Shown here piece by piece: positions 1 through 9,709 of a stretch of 64,000 bases of DNA. A program made the position numbers and the translations under genes. The notes below the pieces were generated by a model. The model made no database searches. It saw nothing but the letters and a program-made list of their open reading frames with translations, and had not been told where the DNA came from. Source of the stretch: Apricaphanius iberus (taxonomy: Eukaryota; Chordata; Actinopteri; Cyprinodontiformes; Aphaniidae). Position 1 is the stretch's first letter, and the number at the start of each line of letters is the position of its first letter. The stretch lies in assembly GCA_028564705.1 (NCBI GenBank), contig JAPXFQ010000831.1:4454458-4518457 (forward strand), given 5' to 3'.

Positions 1-551
1 TGTGTGTCCATTAGCAAACGGGTAGATAACATTATGCATCTGCATGCAATGCTCCAGCACTGGAGAATGTCATTGATTTATAACCATGATGAAAGGTCAG
101 TTCACCTTATTAAACAACACATAGGTGTACTGCTGCATAGTATTGGATAGCCATTAGAAGCCAATCTGTCCTTTCCTCACTGTGATTGGTGGAGGTATCA
201 GGGTTTCCAAATAAAAGAAATGAATATAAATAAGTTAGAAATGAGTTGATTTTCAAAAGCACACTCCTGCAACATCTTTTATATTGGCTATTGGGTTTAA
301 AAGCAAGACGTTTCAGCAGAAGTCTGCCAGCAAGCTTTTAAATGGGCGACGGAAAGACTTTGATGTGAAACAAAAATGAGTAGCAAATCTATGTTTTTAA
401 TTTCTACAAAGGGCATCCATCCATTTATCTATGGATTCATTTATTCTTTGAGTCGTCAGTGTTTTCCTCCATGTATTGTTCCTTGAATCTTTCCTTCATC
501 CAATCCTTCTTCTTTTCATTTATGTATTTACCATGCACACTATTCAGAGAC
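1..551. other. No gene recognised
   Basis: Unique-looking AT-rich sequence. I see no exon, RNA gene or clear repeat. A short run of ATCC-like units near 412-425 resembles the tail of RTE-mobilised elements but is too short to assign. Confidence 0.6.
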
Positions 552-1190
552 TAAAGCCTAGTCAAGGGCTCTCCGTCACCTACGCAAGGACGGACGGAGT
601 AAAGCCCAATTTTCTTACTATCTGTGTCCGTCAACGAAGACTGTATGCCTGTGATTGGTCAGCTCAGCAAAAGCCAGAGATCGCTTCACCAGAATGGTGA
701 TTAATAGTCACTGTAATCAGTGTTTAATGCAGTGTGTGGGCACTTGGGCAACTTTCTAACTATCCGTCTCCGTCAATGCAGAGCGTATGCCTGTGATTGG
801 TCAGCCAGAGTGTTAGCATAACAGTTTTCTATAGTCAGTGTAATCAGTATTTAATTCAGTGTTTGGGCACTACATGCTTTATATTGAAAGGATATTTTAT
901 CTAATCTGTTTTTTTGCAGATTTGAGCATAAGGAGGTGTAGGAAAACAACAAAACAGACAGCTTTGTTTGGTTACATGCATTTTTAGAAAGTTCTATGAG
1001 CTGCACTTCTAGTAAAAAGCTTTACAGTCTAATCAAAACTCAGTTTCTGTCATCCATTGCTCCTTGAGGAAGAAATGCGTTCACAGGCTGAAGGAAATAA
1101 ACTCTAGTTAATCAGAAATGGCACGGAAATGGTAGGCAGCACCCCCTGCTGTCCTGGTGGGTAATTGCTTTGCAACACAGAAAAATCAAC
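552..1190 (+). repeat. Dispersed repeat family alpha, copy 1
   Basis: This segment matches the reverse complement of about 44843-45310. The shared order of blocks is: a CCTGTGATTGGTCAG block, a CACTGTAATCAGT block, GTTTGGGCACTACATGC, AAGGAGGTGTAG, GAGCTGCACTTCTAGTAA, AAACTCTAGTTAA, and AGCACCCCCTG near 1139. Copy 1 is longer because of an internal duplication. There is no long ORF and I found no terminal inverted repeats, so the class is unknown; a non-autonomous DNA transposon is the likeliest option. Confidence 0.75.
612..870 (+). repeat. Internal tandem duplication within alpha copy 1
   Basis: Two direct units, about 612-743 and 749-870, each contain TGCCTGTGATTGGTCAG and end in the block TTTGGGCAC or GTGGGCAC. 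The alpha copy at 44.8-45.3 kb has this block only once, so the duplication is specific to this copy or its lineage. Confidence 0.7.
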
Positions 1191-1261
1191 GGAGAACGGA
1201 CAGAAAGAAATGGGGTCCTATAAACTAGGGATTTCCCCATCTCAAGATTTGCCTGAAATAT

Positions 1262-1508
1262 TAAACTTGTTGATCTTTAATTCTCTGTAAGATTTTTGTT
1301 TAATGGGATTTACAACGATAATGTTAATGCTTACTAACAACATAAGTCTTATTAAAAAAGTTAAGTAGAGTTGCTTGCTGAAAATTATTATTTTTTTTAT
1401 TTCAATACTAAAGGCAAAATATCAGATCAGAAATCAAAATCAGATTAGATTTCAGGTTAAAAGTTCGGATCGGGATCAGAGACCCAAAATGCAGATCGGG
1501 ACATCCCA
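1262..1508 (-). mobile_element. hAT-like MITE (GGGATGTCCCGATC family), copy 1
   Basis: Reads antisense, ending at 1508 with GATCGGGACATCCCA, the complement of the family head TGGGATGTCCCGATC. Internal blocks (ACCCAAAATGC, the GGTTAAAAG block, ATTTCAATACTAAA) match the copies at 3681-3957 and 6514. It has no coding capacity. The flank after 1508 is shared with copy 2, see 1262-1580. Confidence 0.7.
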
Positions 1509-1580
1509 ACTATAAATGAAAAATGCCTCAGTCAATATGTCTGTGTTGCTGTCAGAGAAGTATAAACTAGCCTTAATACA
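1262..1580 (+). repeat. Direct duplication partner of 3300-3625
   Basis: Similarity to 3300-3625 continues past the MITE end at 1508. Both copies carry ACTATAA, then an AAAAATG block, a CTCAGTC block, TATGTCTGTGT and a GAGAAGTATAAACTAG-like block. This means a larger unit than the MITE was duplicated about 2 kb apart, or that the MITE sits inside a larger repeat. Confidence 0.65.
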
Positions 1581-1684
1581 GGTGCTACACAGAGGGATGA
1601 GAATAATGAACCGCTATGCTGAAGGCACTGCCCTGTGATGAAACTGTTGGTGATCTGCAATTATGCTGGATTTCAGGAATGTAC

Positions 1685-1767
1685 CATACATACATACATA
1701 CATACATACATACATACATACATACATACATACATACATACATACAAACATACATACATACATACAT
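1685..1767. repeat. (CATA)n microsatellite
   Basis: About 20 near-perfect tetranucleotide units with one CAAA interruption near 1745-1750. It creates spurious ORFs on both strands (Tyr-Ile-His-Thr repeats) that are not genes. Confidence 0.97.
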
Positions 1768-3299
1768 GCATTTGCAGTTAAATCCTGACTGCTGCCACTG
1801 CCACCTTGCCATACTTTGGAAGGTTGTGCTGAAAGGCAATTGTGTTGTACAATTGGTTACACTGCCAAATAAAGTCATTCATTAAGCTATAAAAGACAGA
1901 GAACTAGGGAAATGTTATCCTGGAAAGTACTATTTCCGGTTCAGTATTTTCTGTAGATGACACCCAATCATTCATGAAAATCTGCAAATCCTTAGAGCAT
2001 GTCTAAAATTTTGACATTTTCCTTGGTGTTGATTGGCTATACCCCCAACAGTGCCAATAAAGAAAACTGTTGGTGTTTGCTTCTCCACTAGTGCTAAGAC
2101 AGTTTTCACTGTGCATATTAATGCATTTGAAGGAATATTTGGTGTTTCTAGAGGGGTTCCAAGTATTCGTGGATTTCAGCTGTTCCCTAACCCCTGGGGA
2201 GGTATTCTATACTTTTTTTGTCTAGCTTTTTTTAACAAACACTATGTCTGATGTCTCTGACACTTATTGCATTTGGATTGCTCACACTCACCCATCCCCA
2301 TCTACCACCCCGTCCATTTTTCTTCCTCAACACTTCCATCTACAAGCTGATTGCACATGCAATCGCACTCCAAGCTAATACCATCTCTCCATCACTTACT
2401 CTTTTGCCGTTAGCATCTGTTTTGGTACATTCTAAAGTCCCACTTAATGTGACAGCTAAGCAGCTATTTTGTCAATTATGTTAATTTGAGAGGAGAATGT
2501 CCAAGCCATGTGTGGAAGTGTTTTTGTTTAATAGCAGCACCAGGTGTTTATGTGGCTAATGTTGGAAATGTTGGAATTTTCCATATGGACACATGTTATG
2601 GTGGTCATGCTGCTTCCAAGTGACTCTGACATTATTGCATCTCTGTTTAGGTATTAGGGAATTTTAACGTTACATGTGTTGTTCCAACTGGTGCAAAGTA
2701 CTATTCACAGCAGAATGCCTACAGAAAAGCTAGATTTGGACCCGGATAGAAAAATAAAAAAAATATTGAAAAAATTTATTTTCTGTTGACCTGTATAAAA
2801 AAAAGGTGCTGATGGAGTGTGACTGTGCAGACTGAGGAATGGCAGATCCTGGATGATGTGATAGGGTTTCAGGGCTCTGTGTGAAGCTGCTCTGGAAGTA
2901 GAGTAGAAGAAACACCAGCGGGCCTTGGAGGTGATCCAAACCAAACTGACACTCTCATCCTTTCAAGTGTTGCAAAAGGATTGGTGGTAAATGGGATAAT
3001 CCAGCGGCAAGGAGGCTTCAGATAGCAGCCTCCACATGGGAGAAAAGAATAACCAACCCAGTCACTGCAATTAGTTTTAGGGAATGACAGCAGAGCTACT
3101 GCAGTGAAAGACACTAAGCTTTATTTTATTAACTTATTGGAAAAATGAAGGCACATAATGTTACAATTAATGCTATAATGGATTATCTCATGTCTAATCA
3201 CAAATAAATAAGAGACCAACATCTTCTTGCCGTATCAATCCCATAAACAAACTTTTATTTCTCCACAGTAGTCAGCTAACCTCTTATAAAATTCCAAGG
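1768..3299. other. No gene recognised
   Basis: Unique-looking sequence with small A/T-rich runs near 2750-2780. Short ORFs around 2251-2484 and 2705-3114 have no recognisable motif and no convincing splice context. Confidence 0.5.
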
Positions 3300-3548
3300 C
3301 TTCTGACATTCACTATTAATCTTCTGCTATTAATCATAAAATGTTCACACTACTTATAGTAATGCTTTTTGATAAAATGAGTCTTATTTTAAAAGTTAAG
3401 TAGATTTACTTGCCAAAATTATATTTCAGTTTTATAAATTTCAATACTAAATGCAAAATATTGGATCGAGACTCGAAATCAGATTCGATTTTAGTTTAAA
3501 AGATGGAATCGTTATCGGAGACCCAAAATGCTTAACGGGACATCCCTA
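3300..3548 (-). mobile_element. hAT-like MITE, copy 2
   Basis: Ends at 3548 with CGGGACATCCCTA, complementary to the family head. The order of blocks is the same as in copy 1, including the AGTTAAGTAG and ACTTGC insert that the 3681 copy lacks. This groups copies 1 and 2 as one subtype or as products of the local duplication. Confidence 0.7.
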
Positions 3549-3671
3549 CTATAACCAAAAAATGTCTCAGTCGATATATGTCTGTGTCTGAGAAGTTGCT
3601 GTCGGAGAAATATAACCTAGGCTTCTGCTTCCACTATTAATCATAAAATTTTCAAACTATTTATTTTCAAC

Positions 3672-3966
3672 GATTTTAACTAGGGATGTCCCGATCAGCA
3701 TTTTGGGCTTACGATCACAATCCGATCTTTTAACCTCAAATCCGATTTCGATTCCGATCCGATATTTTACTTTCAGTATTGAAATTCATAAAACTGAAAT
3801 AAATTTCCTTAATAAGCATTACCATTATTGTAGTAAATCCCTTGAAATCAAAATCCTTCAGAGAATTTACATTAATAGTAACTAATATTGATGATCTGCG
3901 ATCACTGGAAACTGTGAACATATCGGCCTGATCTGATCTTGAGATCGAGACATCTCAGATTTTAAC
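3672..3966 (+). mobile_element. hAT-like MITE, copy 3, with target duplication
   Basis: The element spans 3681-3957. It starts TAGGGATGTCCCGATC and ends GATCGAGACATCTCA, an imperfect terminal inverted repeat. It is flanked by the direct repeat GATTTTAAC at 3672-3680 and 3958-3966, which contains the 8-bp duplication expected for hAT insertion. There is no coding capacity. It is the most complete copy of the family here and defines the ends used for the others. Confidence 0.8.
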
Positions 3967-4042
3967 TATCATGGTTATGCCTTGTTCGGAACTGTTGAAG
4001 GAGTCCTGCTCAGATGTTACAAACAGTATCAGTATAGTAACT

Positions 4043-4138
4043 GGAGAACACATGCAAACTCCATGCAGAAAGCCCCCAGGCCGGGATTTTAACCGTGGAC
4101 CCTCTTGCTGTGCTGCCAACTACACCACTGTGCATCCC
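4043..4138 (-). mobile_element. tRNA-derived SINE head fragment
   Basis: Read on the minus strand, this is a tRNA-like head with CAGTGGTGTAGTTGGCAG (A-box region) and a degenerate B box GGTTAAAATCC. It is followed by TTTCTGCATGGAGTTTGCAT, a block widespread in teleost SINE-like repeats. The tail is missing. It abuts the L2 fragment that follows. Confidence 0.55.
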
Positions 4139-4139
4139 A

Positions 4140-5468
4140 CAGCTGGTTGAGCTGGAGAAAAAGTCTCCAGCTCAACTAGGACAAAACTGAGGTTTTAGTT
4201 TTCGGTCCTGAGGCTCAGAGAGAGAAACTTTTACCAAAACTACAATCATTGTCTTTTAATCCTTATTCACAAGTGAAGAACCTTGCCATGATTTTTGACT
4301 CTGAGCTGACTTCTATTCCACACATTAAAACTATCACTAAAATAGTTTTTTTTCACCTAAAGAACATCACCAGAGTCCGCCCCATTCTCTCTCGGGCCAA
4401 TACGGAGATGCTAATGCATGCTTTTATCACTAGTAGAATAGATTATTGTAACGCCCTGCTTTCTGGTCTTCCCAAAAAGACTACATCAAGTTTACAGCTT
4501 TAACAGAATTCAGCAGCTCGTGTCCTGATGAAGACTAGGAGGTGGGAGCACATTACACCGGTCTTAAAATCACTGCATTGGCTCCCCGTATGTTTTAGGA
4601 ACGATTTTAAGGTTCTTTTAATGGTATTTAAGTGTCTTAATGGTCTTGGGCCTTCTTATCTGTCAGAAATGCTTTTACCGTATGAACCCTCGCTGTCTCT
4701 GTGGTCCTCTGACAGCCGTCTCATCATTCCCAAGGTCAGGACACGGACTCATGGTGAGGTGTCTTTCTATTATTATGGCCTTCACCTCTTGAACAGGCTG
4801 CCAGATAGCGTTCACGTTTTTAAGAGCAGGCTCAAGACTCACATTTTTAGCATAGCTTTTAGAATTATTATTTATTAATATATGTTTAACTGCTCAGCAT
4901 GTTTTACCTGATTTAATCTTTAGTTTTAGCTTTTAACTGTTTATTTATTAATCTGCTTCGCATTTTTTCTTGATTCTCTGTCATCATTGTTTTACACTTA
5001 TTGTTTTACACTTTATATTTTATACACTTTATATTTTAACTTATTTTAATCTTTCTTGCCAGTGTTTCCTCTGGGGGGCCCCCTACATTGGGGGCGGTGG
5101 TCGGCTTGGCCGCCTGGGTGCCATCCAGGTAGTGCTTGGGTGGAGGTGGGGGTATCAGCCCTCCCTCCTCTGGGCGCCCTGGGTCGGTGCCTTGGCTGCT
5201 GCTGCTGATCTGCTTCTGCTGATGCAGATGGCTCCCATGATGGTGTGTCCTGGCTCATCTGTGCTCAGCCTGCTTTTTTTTTTAAAGCTTTTACGTGTGT
5301 GTGTGTGTATGCCTGTTGAGTTGGGTTGTAGACGGGGGTGTAGTTGCAATGATTTTATTTTGGTTTTTGTATAGGGGTTTGGGTTTTTTTGGGGGTCATT
5401 TTAAATCTGTAAAGCCATTTGAGAAACTGTGTTTGAAAAGCGCTTTATAAATAAAGTTTGATTTGATT
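4140..5468 (+). mobile_element. L2/Maui-like LINE, 3' portion
   Basis: A 5'-truncated non-LTR retrotransposon. It contains the end of the reverse-transcriptase ORF (4180-4878) and a 3' UTR. The 3' terminus is GCGCTTTATAAATAAAG followed by TTTGATTTGATT, the short tandem tail typical of L2-clade elements. A G-rich stretch at 5060-5260 (GGGGGGCCCCC and similar) inside the UTR is unlike its surroundings and may be a variable-length or inserted segment. Confidence 0.8.
4180..4878 (+). pseudogene. L2-like ORF2 C-terminal region, one stop
   Basis: An open frame of about 232 codons with a single in-frame TAA at 4501-4503, where the family would encode a residue before QNSAARVL. Recognisable L2 motifs in order are DKTEVLVFGPEAQ, a degraded LGVIFDSDL-type motif, SRIDYCNALLSGLPKK, HITPVLKSLHWLPV and FKSRLKTHIF. 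The catalytic YADD motif lies upstream and is not present. Few lesions for its length suggest a fairly recent insertion. It is truncated and has no function of its own. Confidence 0.8.
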
Positions 5469-5605
5469 ATCAGTTACCTTTAAAAAACACTTTTTTCTAA
5501 GTCATTGCTTTACAAATACTCAGTTCCCATGCACCACTTTCACTTTTTATCAGCTTTAGGATTCTAATATAAAGAGCAAATTCAGTCTAATCATCTAGAG
5601 AGATC

Positions 5606-5760
5606 CATCCATCTGTCTATACCCTTTTATCCTTGCAGGGTTGCTAGGACTCTGGTGCAGTCACTGGGTGAGAGGCAGGGTACAGACAGGATAAGTAACC
5701 ATGCGTGTGAGCACTCATGCCAAATGATCATTTAGAAAGACCAATTAACCCAAAAATCCT
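5606..5760 (-). mobile_element. SINE-like fragment with ATCC tail
   Basis: It begins on the plus strand with ATCCATCCATCTGTCTATAC, then GCAGGGTTGCTAGGACTCTGG, CACTGGGTGAGAGGCAGGGT and AGACCAATTAACCC. This block order is typical of a very common teleost repeat whose minus-strand tail is (ATGG)n, the same tail type as Rex3. It is probably the tail half of the same family whose head lies at 4043-4138, but as an independent copy. Confidence 0.55.
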
Positions 5761-5770
5761 ATTTTCGGAC

Positions 5771-6513
5771 CTTATGAAGAAGCTGGAGGGTATGCAAAGA
5801 GTCCCCACTGGAAATCCAAGACCTTAATGCTGCAAGCCACTTATTACCACTGCTCTGCAACACAGCCCATACAGACAGATATAACCATATGACCTTATTT
5901 ATTACCCCAGCTGGTAAAAAGTTCTCTTTAAAAGCAAACCCAACCAATTGCACTGAGGCACTGACTTTGCATCAATCTCTTCCCCTGGATGAGCGAACGG
6001 CGGCTGTCGATGGTTGATTGCATTGGGTTGGTAATGTAGAATTAAATTTTATCAAAAAGATAATTCAGTGCATGTTCAAACAGAGACAAGGAGCCAATTT
6101 CCAGTTCTCATTTTTATTTTAAACAGACATCCTGGTTGTACAGCCTGCAATAAATTACCCAAGAGTTTTATTGCTTAAAAGCTTACCCCAGTTTAAAATA
6201 CTGGTCAAGGATATGTTTTACAACCATGCATAATATAAACAGACTTTTACCTTCTGAATGCTTACTAAAGATATAAAATAGCCCCAAAAACGTAAAATAC
6301 AACAGTAACTTTGCAGAAATGTCACATACTGATTATGCGGTTACAGGGTACAGGAACTACTGTTCTTTCTGAACATAAAACATTGGATCAAGTTTTTAAG
6401 GTGTTTGACTGACATGATTAAACAGGTGATTTTTGTTGCTTAAAATAATACTGTGAATTACAGGATTCTCCTGCAGTTTTTTTTTATTTGCTAAAATATG
6501 TTTTATAAGGAGG
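5771..6513. other. No gene recognised
   Basis: Unique-looking sequence; nothing identified. The direct target duplication of the next element begins at 6506. Confidence 0.5.
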
Positions 6514-6669
6514 TAGAGATGTCCCAATTAGCATTTTAGGCCTCTGATCCCGATCTGATCTTCTAACCTCAAAACGGATATTTTGCCCCCAATATTGATA
6601 TTTATAAAACTGAAATATATTTTTAGCAAGTGACGCAACTTTTTATAATACTAATTTAATTAATAAGCG

Positions 6670-7372
6670 AAACTGATCCATGCGTTTATCTTTAGTCGGA
6701 TTGATTACTGCAACAGCGTCCTCACAGGTCTACCTAAAAAATCTGTCAGACAGCTGCAGTTGATCCAGAATGCTGCTGGCTGTATTCTCACTAGAACTAG
6801 GAAAGTAAAACACATCACCCCAGTTCTTAAGTCCTTACACTGGCTCCCTGTAGCTCAAAGAATATACTTTAAAATACTCCTACTAGTTTATAAATCACTG
6901 AACGGTTTAGCACCAAAGTATGTTGGAGATCTGTTGTTACAATACCAACCCAGCAGACCAATCAGGTCCTCCAACTTGAGTTTACTTAACATTCCAAAAT
7001 GTTATGCAAAAATGCTGAATCGTTAGGCTCTTTTTAATTAAAGATTAAAACTATACTATTCAGAGCTGCCTTTGAGCGCTAAATTGCGCTTTCTGATCAC
7101 TATTTGATTTTCGTGGTTTGAGTTTTATTCTTATTTTTTTTTACCTATTGTGGTTCATCTGTTTTTAATCTATATTGCATACATTTCTTCCTTACATCCT
7201 CTTTTCTTATTGATTTATTGTGTCTATCTGTCAAATCTATGTTTCTGTTTTTGTCTAATCATGCTTATGTAATCATGTATTTGGTTTCATTATCACTGAA
7301 TCATGTAAAGCACCTTGAATTGCCTTGTGTTGAAAGTGTTCAATAGAAATAAAATTGCCTTGCCTTTTCTTG
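6670..7372 (+). mobile_element. L2-like LINE (subfamily B), 3' fragment
   Basis: The end of the coding region is followed by a 3' UTR and the terminus AATAGAAATAAAATTGCCT, shared in type with the copies at 18.7 kb and 30.9 kb. It is inserted in the hAT-like copy 4: hAT sequence lies directly on both sides. Confidence 0.8.
6676..7026 (+). pseudogene. L2-like ORF2 C-terminal fragment
   Basis: The frame is open from 6676 and reads IHAFIFSRIDYCN, VLTGLPKK, RTRKVKHITPVLKSLHWLPV, then LLLVYKSLNGLAPKY. The copy ends early after SLLNIPK, where the frame is lost: relatives continue with a TRHGEAAF-like segment that is missing here. It is dead because truncated. Confidence 0.75.
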
Positions 7373-7835
7373 CCTACCTTTATCTCTGTAAATCCCATAA
7401 AATCAAAATCTTACAGAAAATTACAGATCAACTTCAGTTTAATATTTCAGACATAAGTGAAAAGCAAAACACTTATACTTGTAAGTATTATAAAATAAGT
7501 ATTTCTGCTATATGCTGCCCTCCACTGTCATGGGATGCCATTTACTCAATATTTTTGAATAAATACTGGAGTTGGAAAGCTCACACTGTTCTAAGTTTGT
7601 AAGTTGCAGTGTTATTATTGGTGTTCTCACTACAAGCTGAAGTACCCTATGCTCCTGAACTCAGCATAGATTTCCAACACTATTCGAGTGAACCACAGGT
7701 GCAGTTCAGCCTCTGCCTTTTTTTCTCATTTGCTGCAGGAGCTAAGAGAGAAGTTTTTCTTTGATTATTTCGGTGTATTATTGTGTGTAAATACCAGAAG
7801 GTGAGTTTCTATGCCTTTATTATATAGTTTAAGTA

Positions 7836-8342
7836 CACTGTAAACCCCAAATGTTGAGATAACTTAGTTACACTGAGTAGCTCGAGCTCAATAGTCTGAA
7901 AAAATATTTTTACTCAAATGTGTTGAGTTAGTCCAGCATATTCTTTTGTTTTGATTCCAAGTAACTTTTTTGAGTGACCTAATTATCACATTACCCAGAG
8001 TGCTTACGGACAAGGTTTCACACCATGAGTGACTTGGAAGTCTGTTGTATTGAGATACCTATTGTGATCAATCAGAATTTATATAATTATTCAGAAAGTG
8101 ATGTCAATGTTAATACCGCATCCACAGTGATTACAATTATACTCATTGTAACACTTGTGTTGAGAATTATAAATAAGAGTATAAATATATAATGTATTCA
8201 TGTGAGTTATCTTTAAGGTAATATCAGTTTTATAAATGTGCATGACAATAACATAACTTAAAATATCAAAATACTCAAATATCTGAGTTTATGAATTTAA
8301 AAAATTTTTTTTAGTTCAGCCTACTTATTTGGGTTTACGGTG
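7836..8342. mobile_element. TA-flanked MITE, about 507 bp
   Basis: Terminal inverted repeats CACTGTAAACCC (7836) and GGGTTTACGGTG (ending 8342) match at 11 of 12 positions. Each end is flanked by TA (7834-7835 and 8343-8344), as expected for Tc1/mariner-type integration. Internal sequence is AT-rich without a transposase. Confidence 0.65.
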
Positions 8343-8454
8343 TATGGTTTGGCATATTTGTGGAAGTTTAACCATATCAGAATTGTTATCGACTTGTATA
8401 TTTCAACTCAGCACCCTCAAAAAAAATTAAGCCTCAGATTTACTTAAAAATTTT

Positions 8455-8572
8455 ATGTTATGTGGTTCCACACAACTGCTTTAAGTAACTGTTAAGATGG
8501 ATGGTTAAGTAACTTAACCAAGTGTCTTAATAGTTACTTAAACCAGTTGTGTGGAATCATTTGACATAACAT
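8455..8572. repeat. Long imperfect palindrome
   Basis: The left arm 8455-8490 (ATGTTATGTGGTTCCACAC...) pairs with 8532-8572 (...GTGTGGAATCATTTGACATAACAT), with one small indel. The loop is about 40 nt and itself rich in AAGTAACT-type motifs. It could form a strong hairpin and is either a small foldback element or an internal part of the surrounding hAT-like copy. Confidence 0.7.
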
Positions 8573-8708
8573 TATTACACTGGGAAATGTGAAACCATTG
8601 TGCCGATCCAATCTTGAGATCGGGATCAGGACATTCCTATAAGCAGTGCATCTACTCATAATTTACTATGTTATGCATACTGTATTTTAATCACATCTTT
8701 GCTCACAG

Positions 8709-8935
8709 GCATGGGCACCATGATGTCATTTCTGTTCAAGGACATCAGCAGATTATTCTCCACATCTAGCATGCAGCAGATGGGAAAGATCCAGGGTGGC
8801 ACCGTTTCGAAAGGGTCATCCAGACCAATAGACAACCATCATCAGGTGCTGGTGGGAAATTTCCAGCAAGCATCCAAGGAATGCAGGGACGAGCCAAGAA
8901 ACAGCTCAGCGCCCCAGAATACTGGCTCTGAATAG
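8709..8935 (+). other. Candidate 3'-terminal exon (weak)
   Basis: A pyrimidine-containing acceptor ending TTTGCTCACAG precedes 75 open codons ending at TAG (8933-8935). AATAAA follows at 8991-8996. The peptide (GMGTMMSFLFKD, later QASKECRDEPRNSS) is not recognised. No upstream exon was found, and a chance ORF is quite possible. Confidence 0.2.
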
Positions 8936-9568
8936 CAAAGGTGTTTTAGCAGCTGTCTTGGACAGCAAGAAATTACATTATAATTATAATAATAAAATAA
9001 TCCTCTTGGCATGAAAGACCCTACACACAGTGGGTATTTATACATTAAGTATGATCTTGGATTAAGCTTTTAAATGACTTAGTTATCAAAATATCTCCCA
9101 TATTACTGTTACATTAACACTCATTACTGGCAAAAATAAAAAATACACATCTTTTTCCTCAAAATTACCTTGTAACCTATGCGTGTGCTTTCTTTAGTAC
9201 TGGAATGAGACAGGATATCTTTCACAGCAATGAAACTTTCTCCTGGGTTAGGCTAAGGTTAAAAATATGCCGCAGCCTTGTTCTAGTTCAGGTTTTCCAC
9301 CAATCTCTTTACCTAACTTCTAGGGAGAGATAATTTGGATAGAGAGAAGAAGTGTGTTCAAGCATCTCTTGGTTTCATTGAAGACAATAATGTAGAAGCA
9401 CCAGAAAATCGTGGGATTAAGAGAAAATAGGAAGAGTGTTTTGCCCCGGACAGCGGATAGATAGAGTTTTTTCCTGAACTAAAAATTGAATAATGTTTAC
9501 TGCTCACTTGCTTTGTCCAGTCTCCCATTTGAACTTCCTTTTGTTTTAAAGCCTGAGATTTTCTTCAG

Positions 9569-9709
9569 TCATGATGTCATCTCCGTGTGGCTGGGATAGC
9601 GCATACCAGTGTGGAGCCTCAAAATAACCCCAGAGAGGTTATTCAGCTTCTGGACAGGGTTTCTTTTACAGTTCTTGTGACAGTTGCTGATGACGAAGGG
9701 ATTTATACA
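9569..9709 (-). other. Candidate 3'-terminal exon (weak)
   Basis: On the minus strand the tract TTTTTATCCTCTCAG precedes an open frame of 46 codons ending at TGA (9569-9571). It begins CINPFVISNCHKNC. CxNPFV recalls the NPxxY of class A receptors, but the tyrosine is absent. No upstream exon or downstream poly(A) signal is evident, so chance is a real alternative. Confidence 0.15.

Larger units (their letters stand above)
6514..8639 (+). mobile_element. hAT-like MITE, copy 4, split by later insertions
   Basis: The head TAGAGATGTCCCAATTAGC at 6514 and the tail GATCGGGATCAGGACATTCCTA ending at 8639 match the two ends of the 3681-3957 copy. The middle is interrupted by a LINE (about 6670-7372) and further sequence. 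Element blocks resume at about 7378 with GTAAATCCCATAAAATC. The flanks TAAGGAGG (6506-6513) and TAAGCAGT (8640-8647) agree at 6 of 8 bases, a decayed target duplication. Sequence 7440-7830 may be internal to a longer relative rather than an insertion. Confidence 0.65.

Noticed and set aside
1585..1885. Open frames on both strands through the (CATA)n array
   Set aside because: They consist mainly of low-complexity Tyr-Ile-His-Thr or Met-Tyr-Val-Cys repeats read from the microsatellite; the same happens at 17672-17899. Not genes.
5060..5260. G-rich stretch as a CpG island or promoter
   Set aside because: It lies inside the L2 3' UTR region and has few CpG; better explained as part of the repeat.
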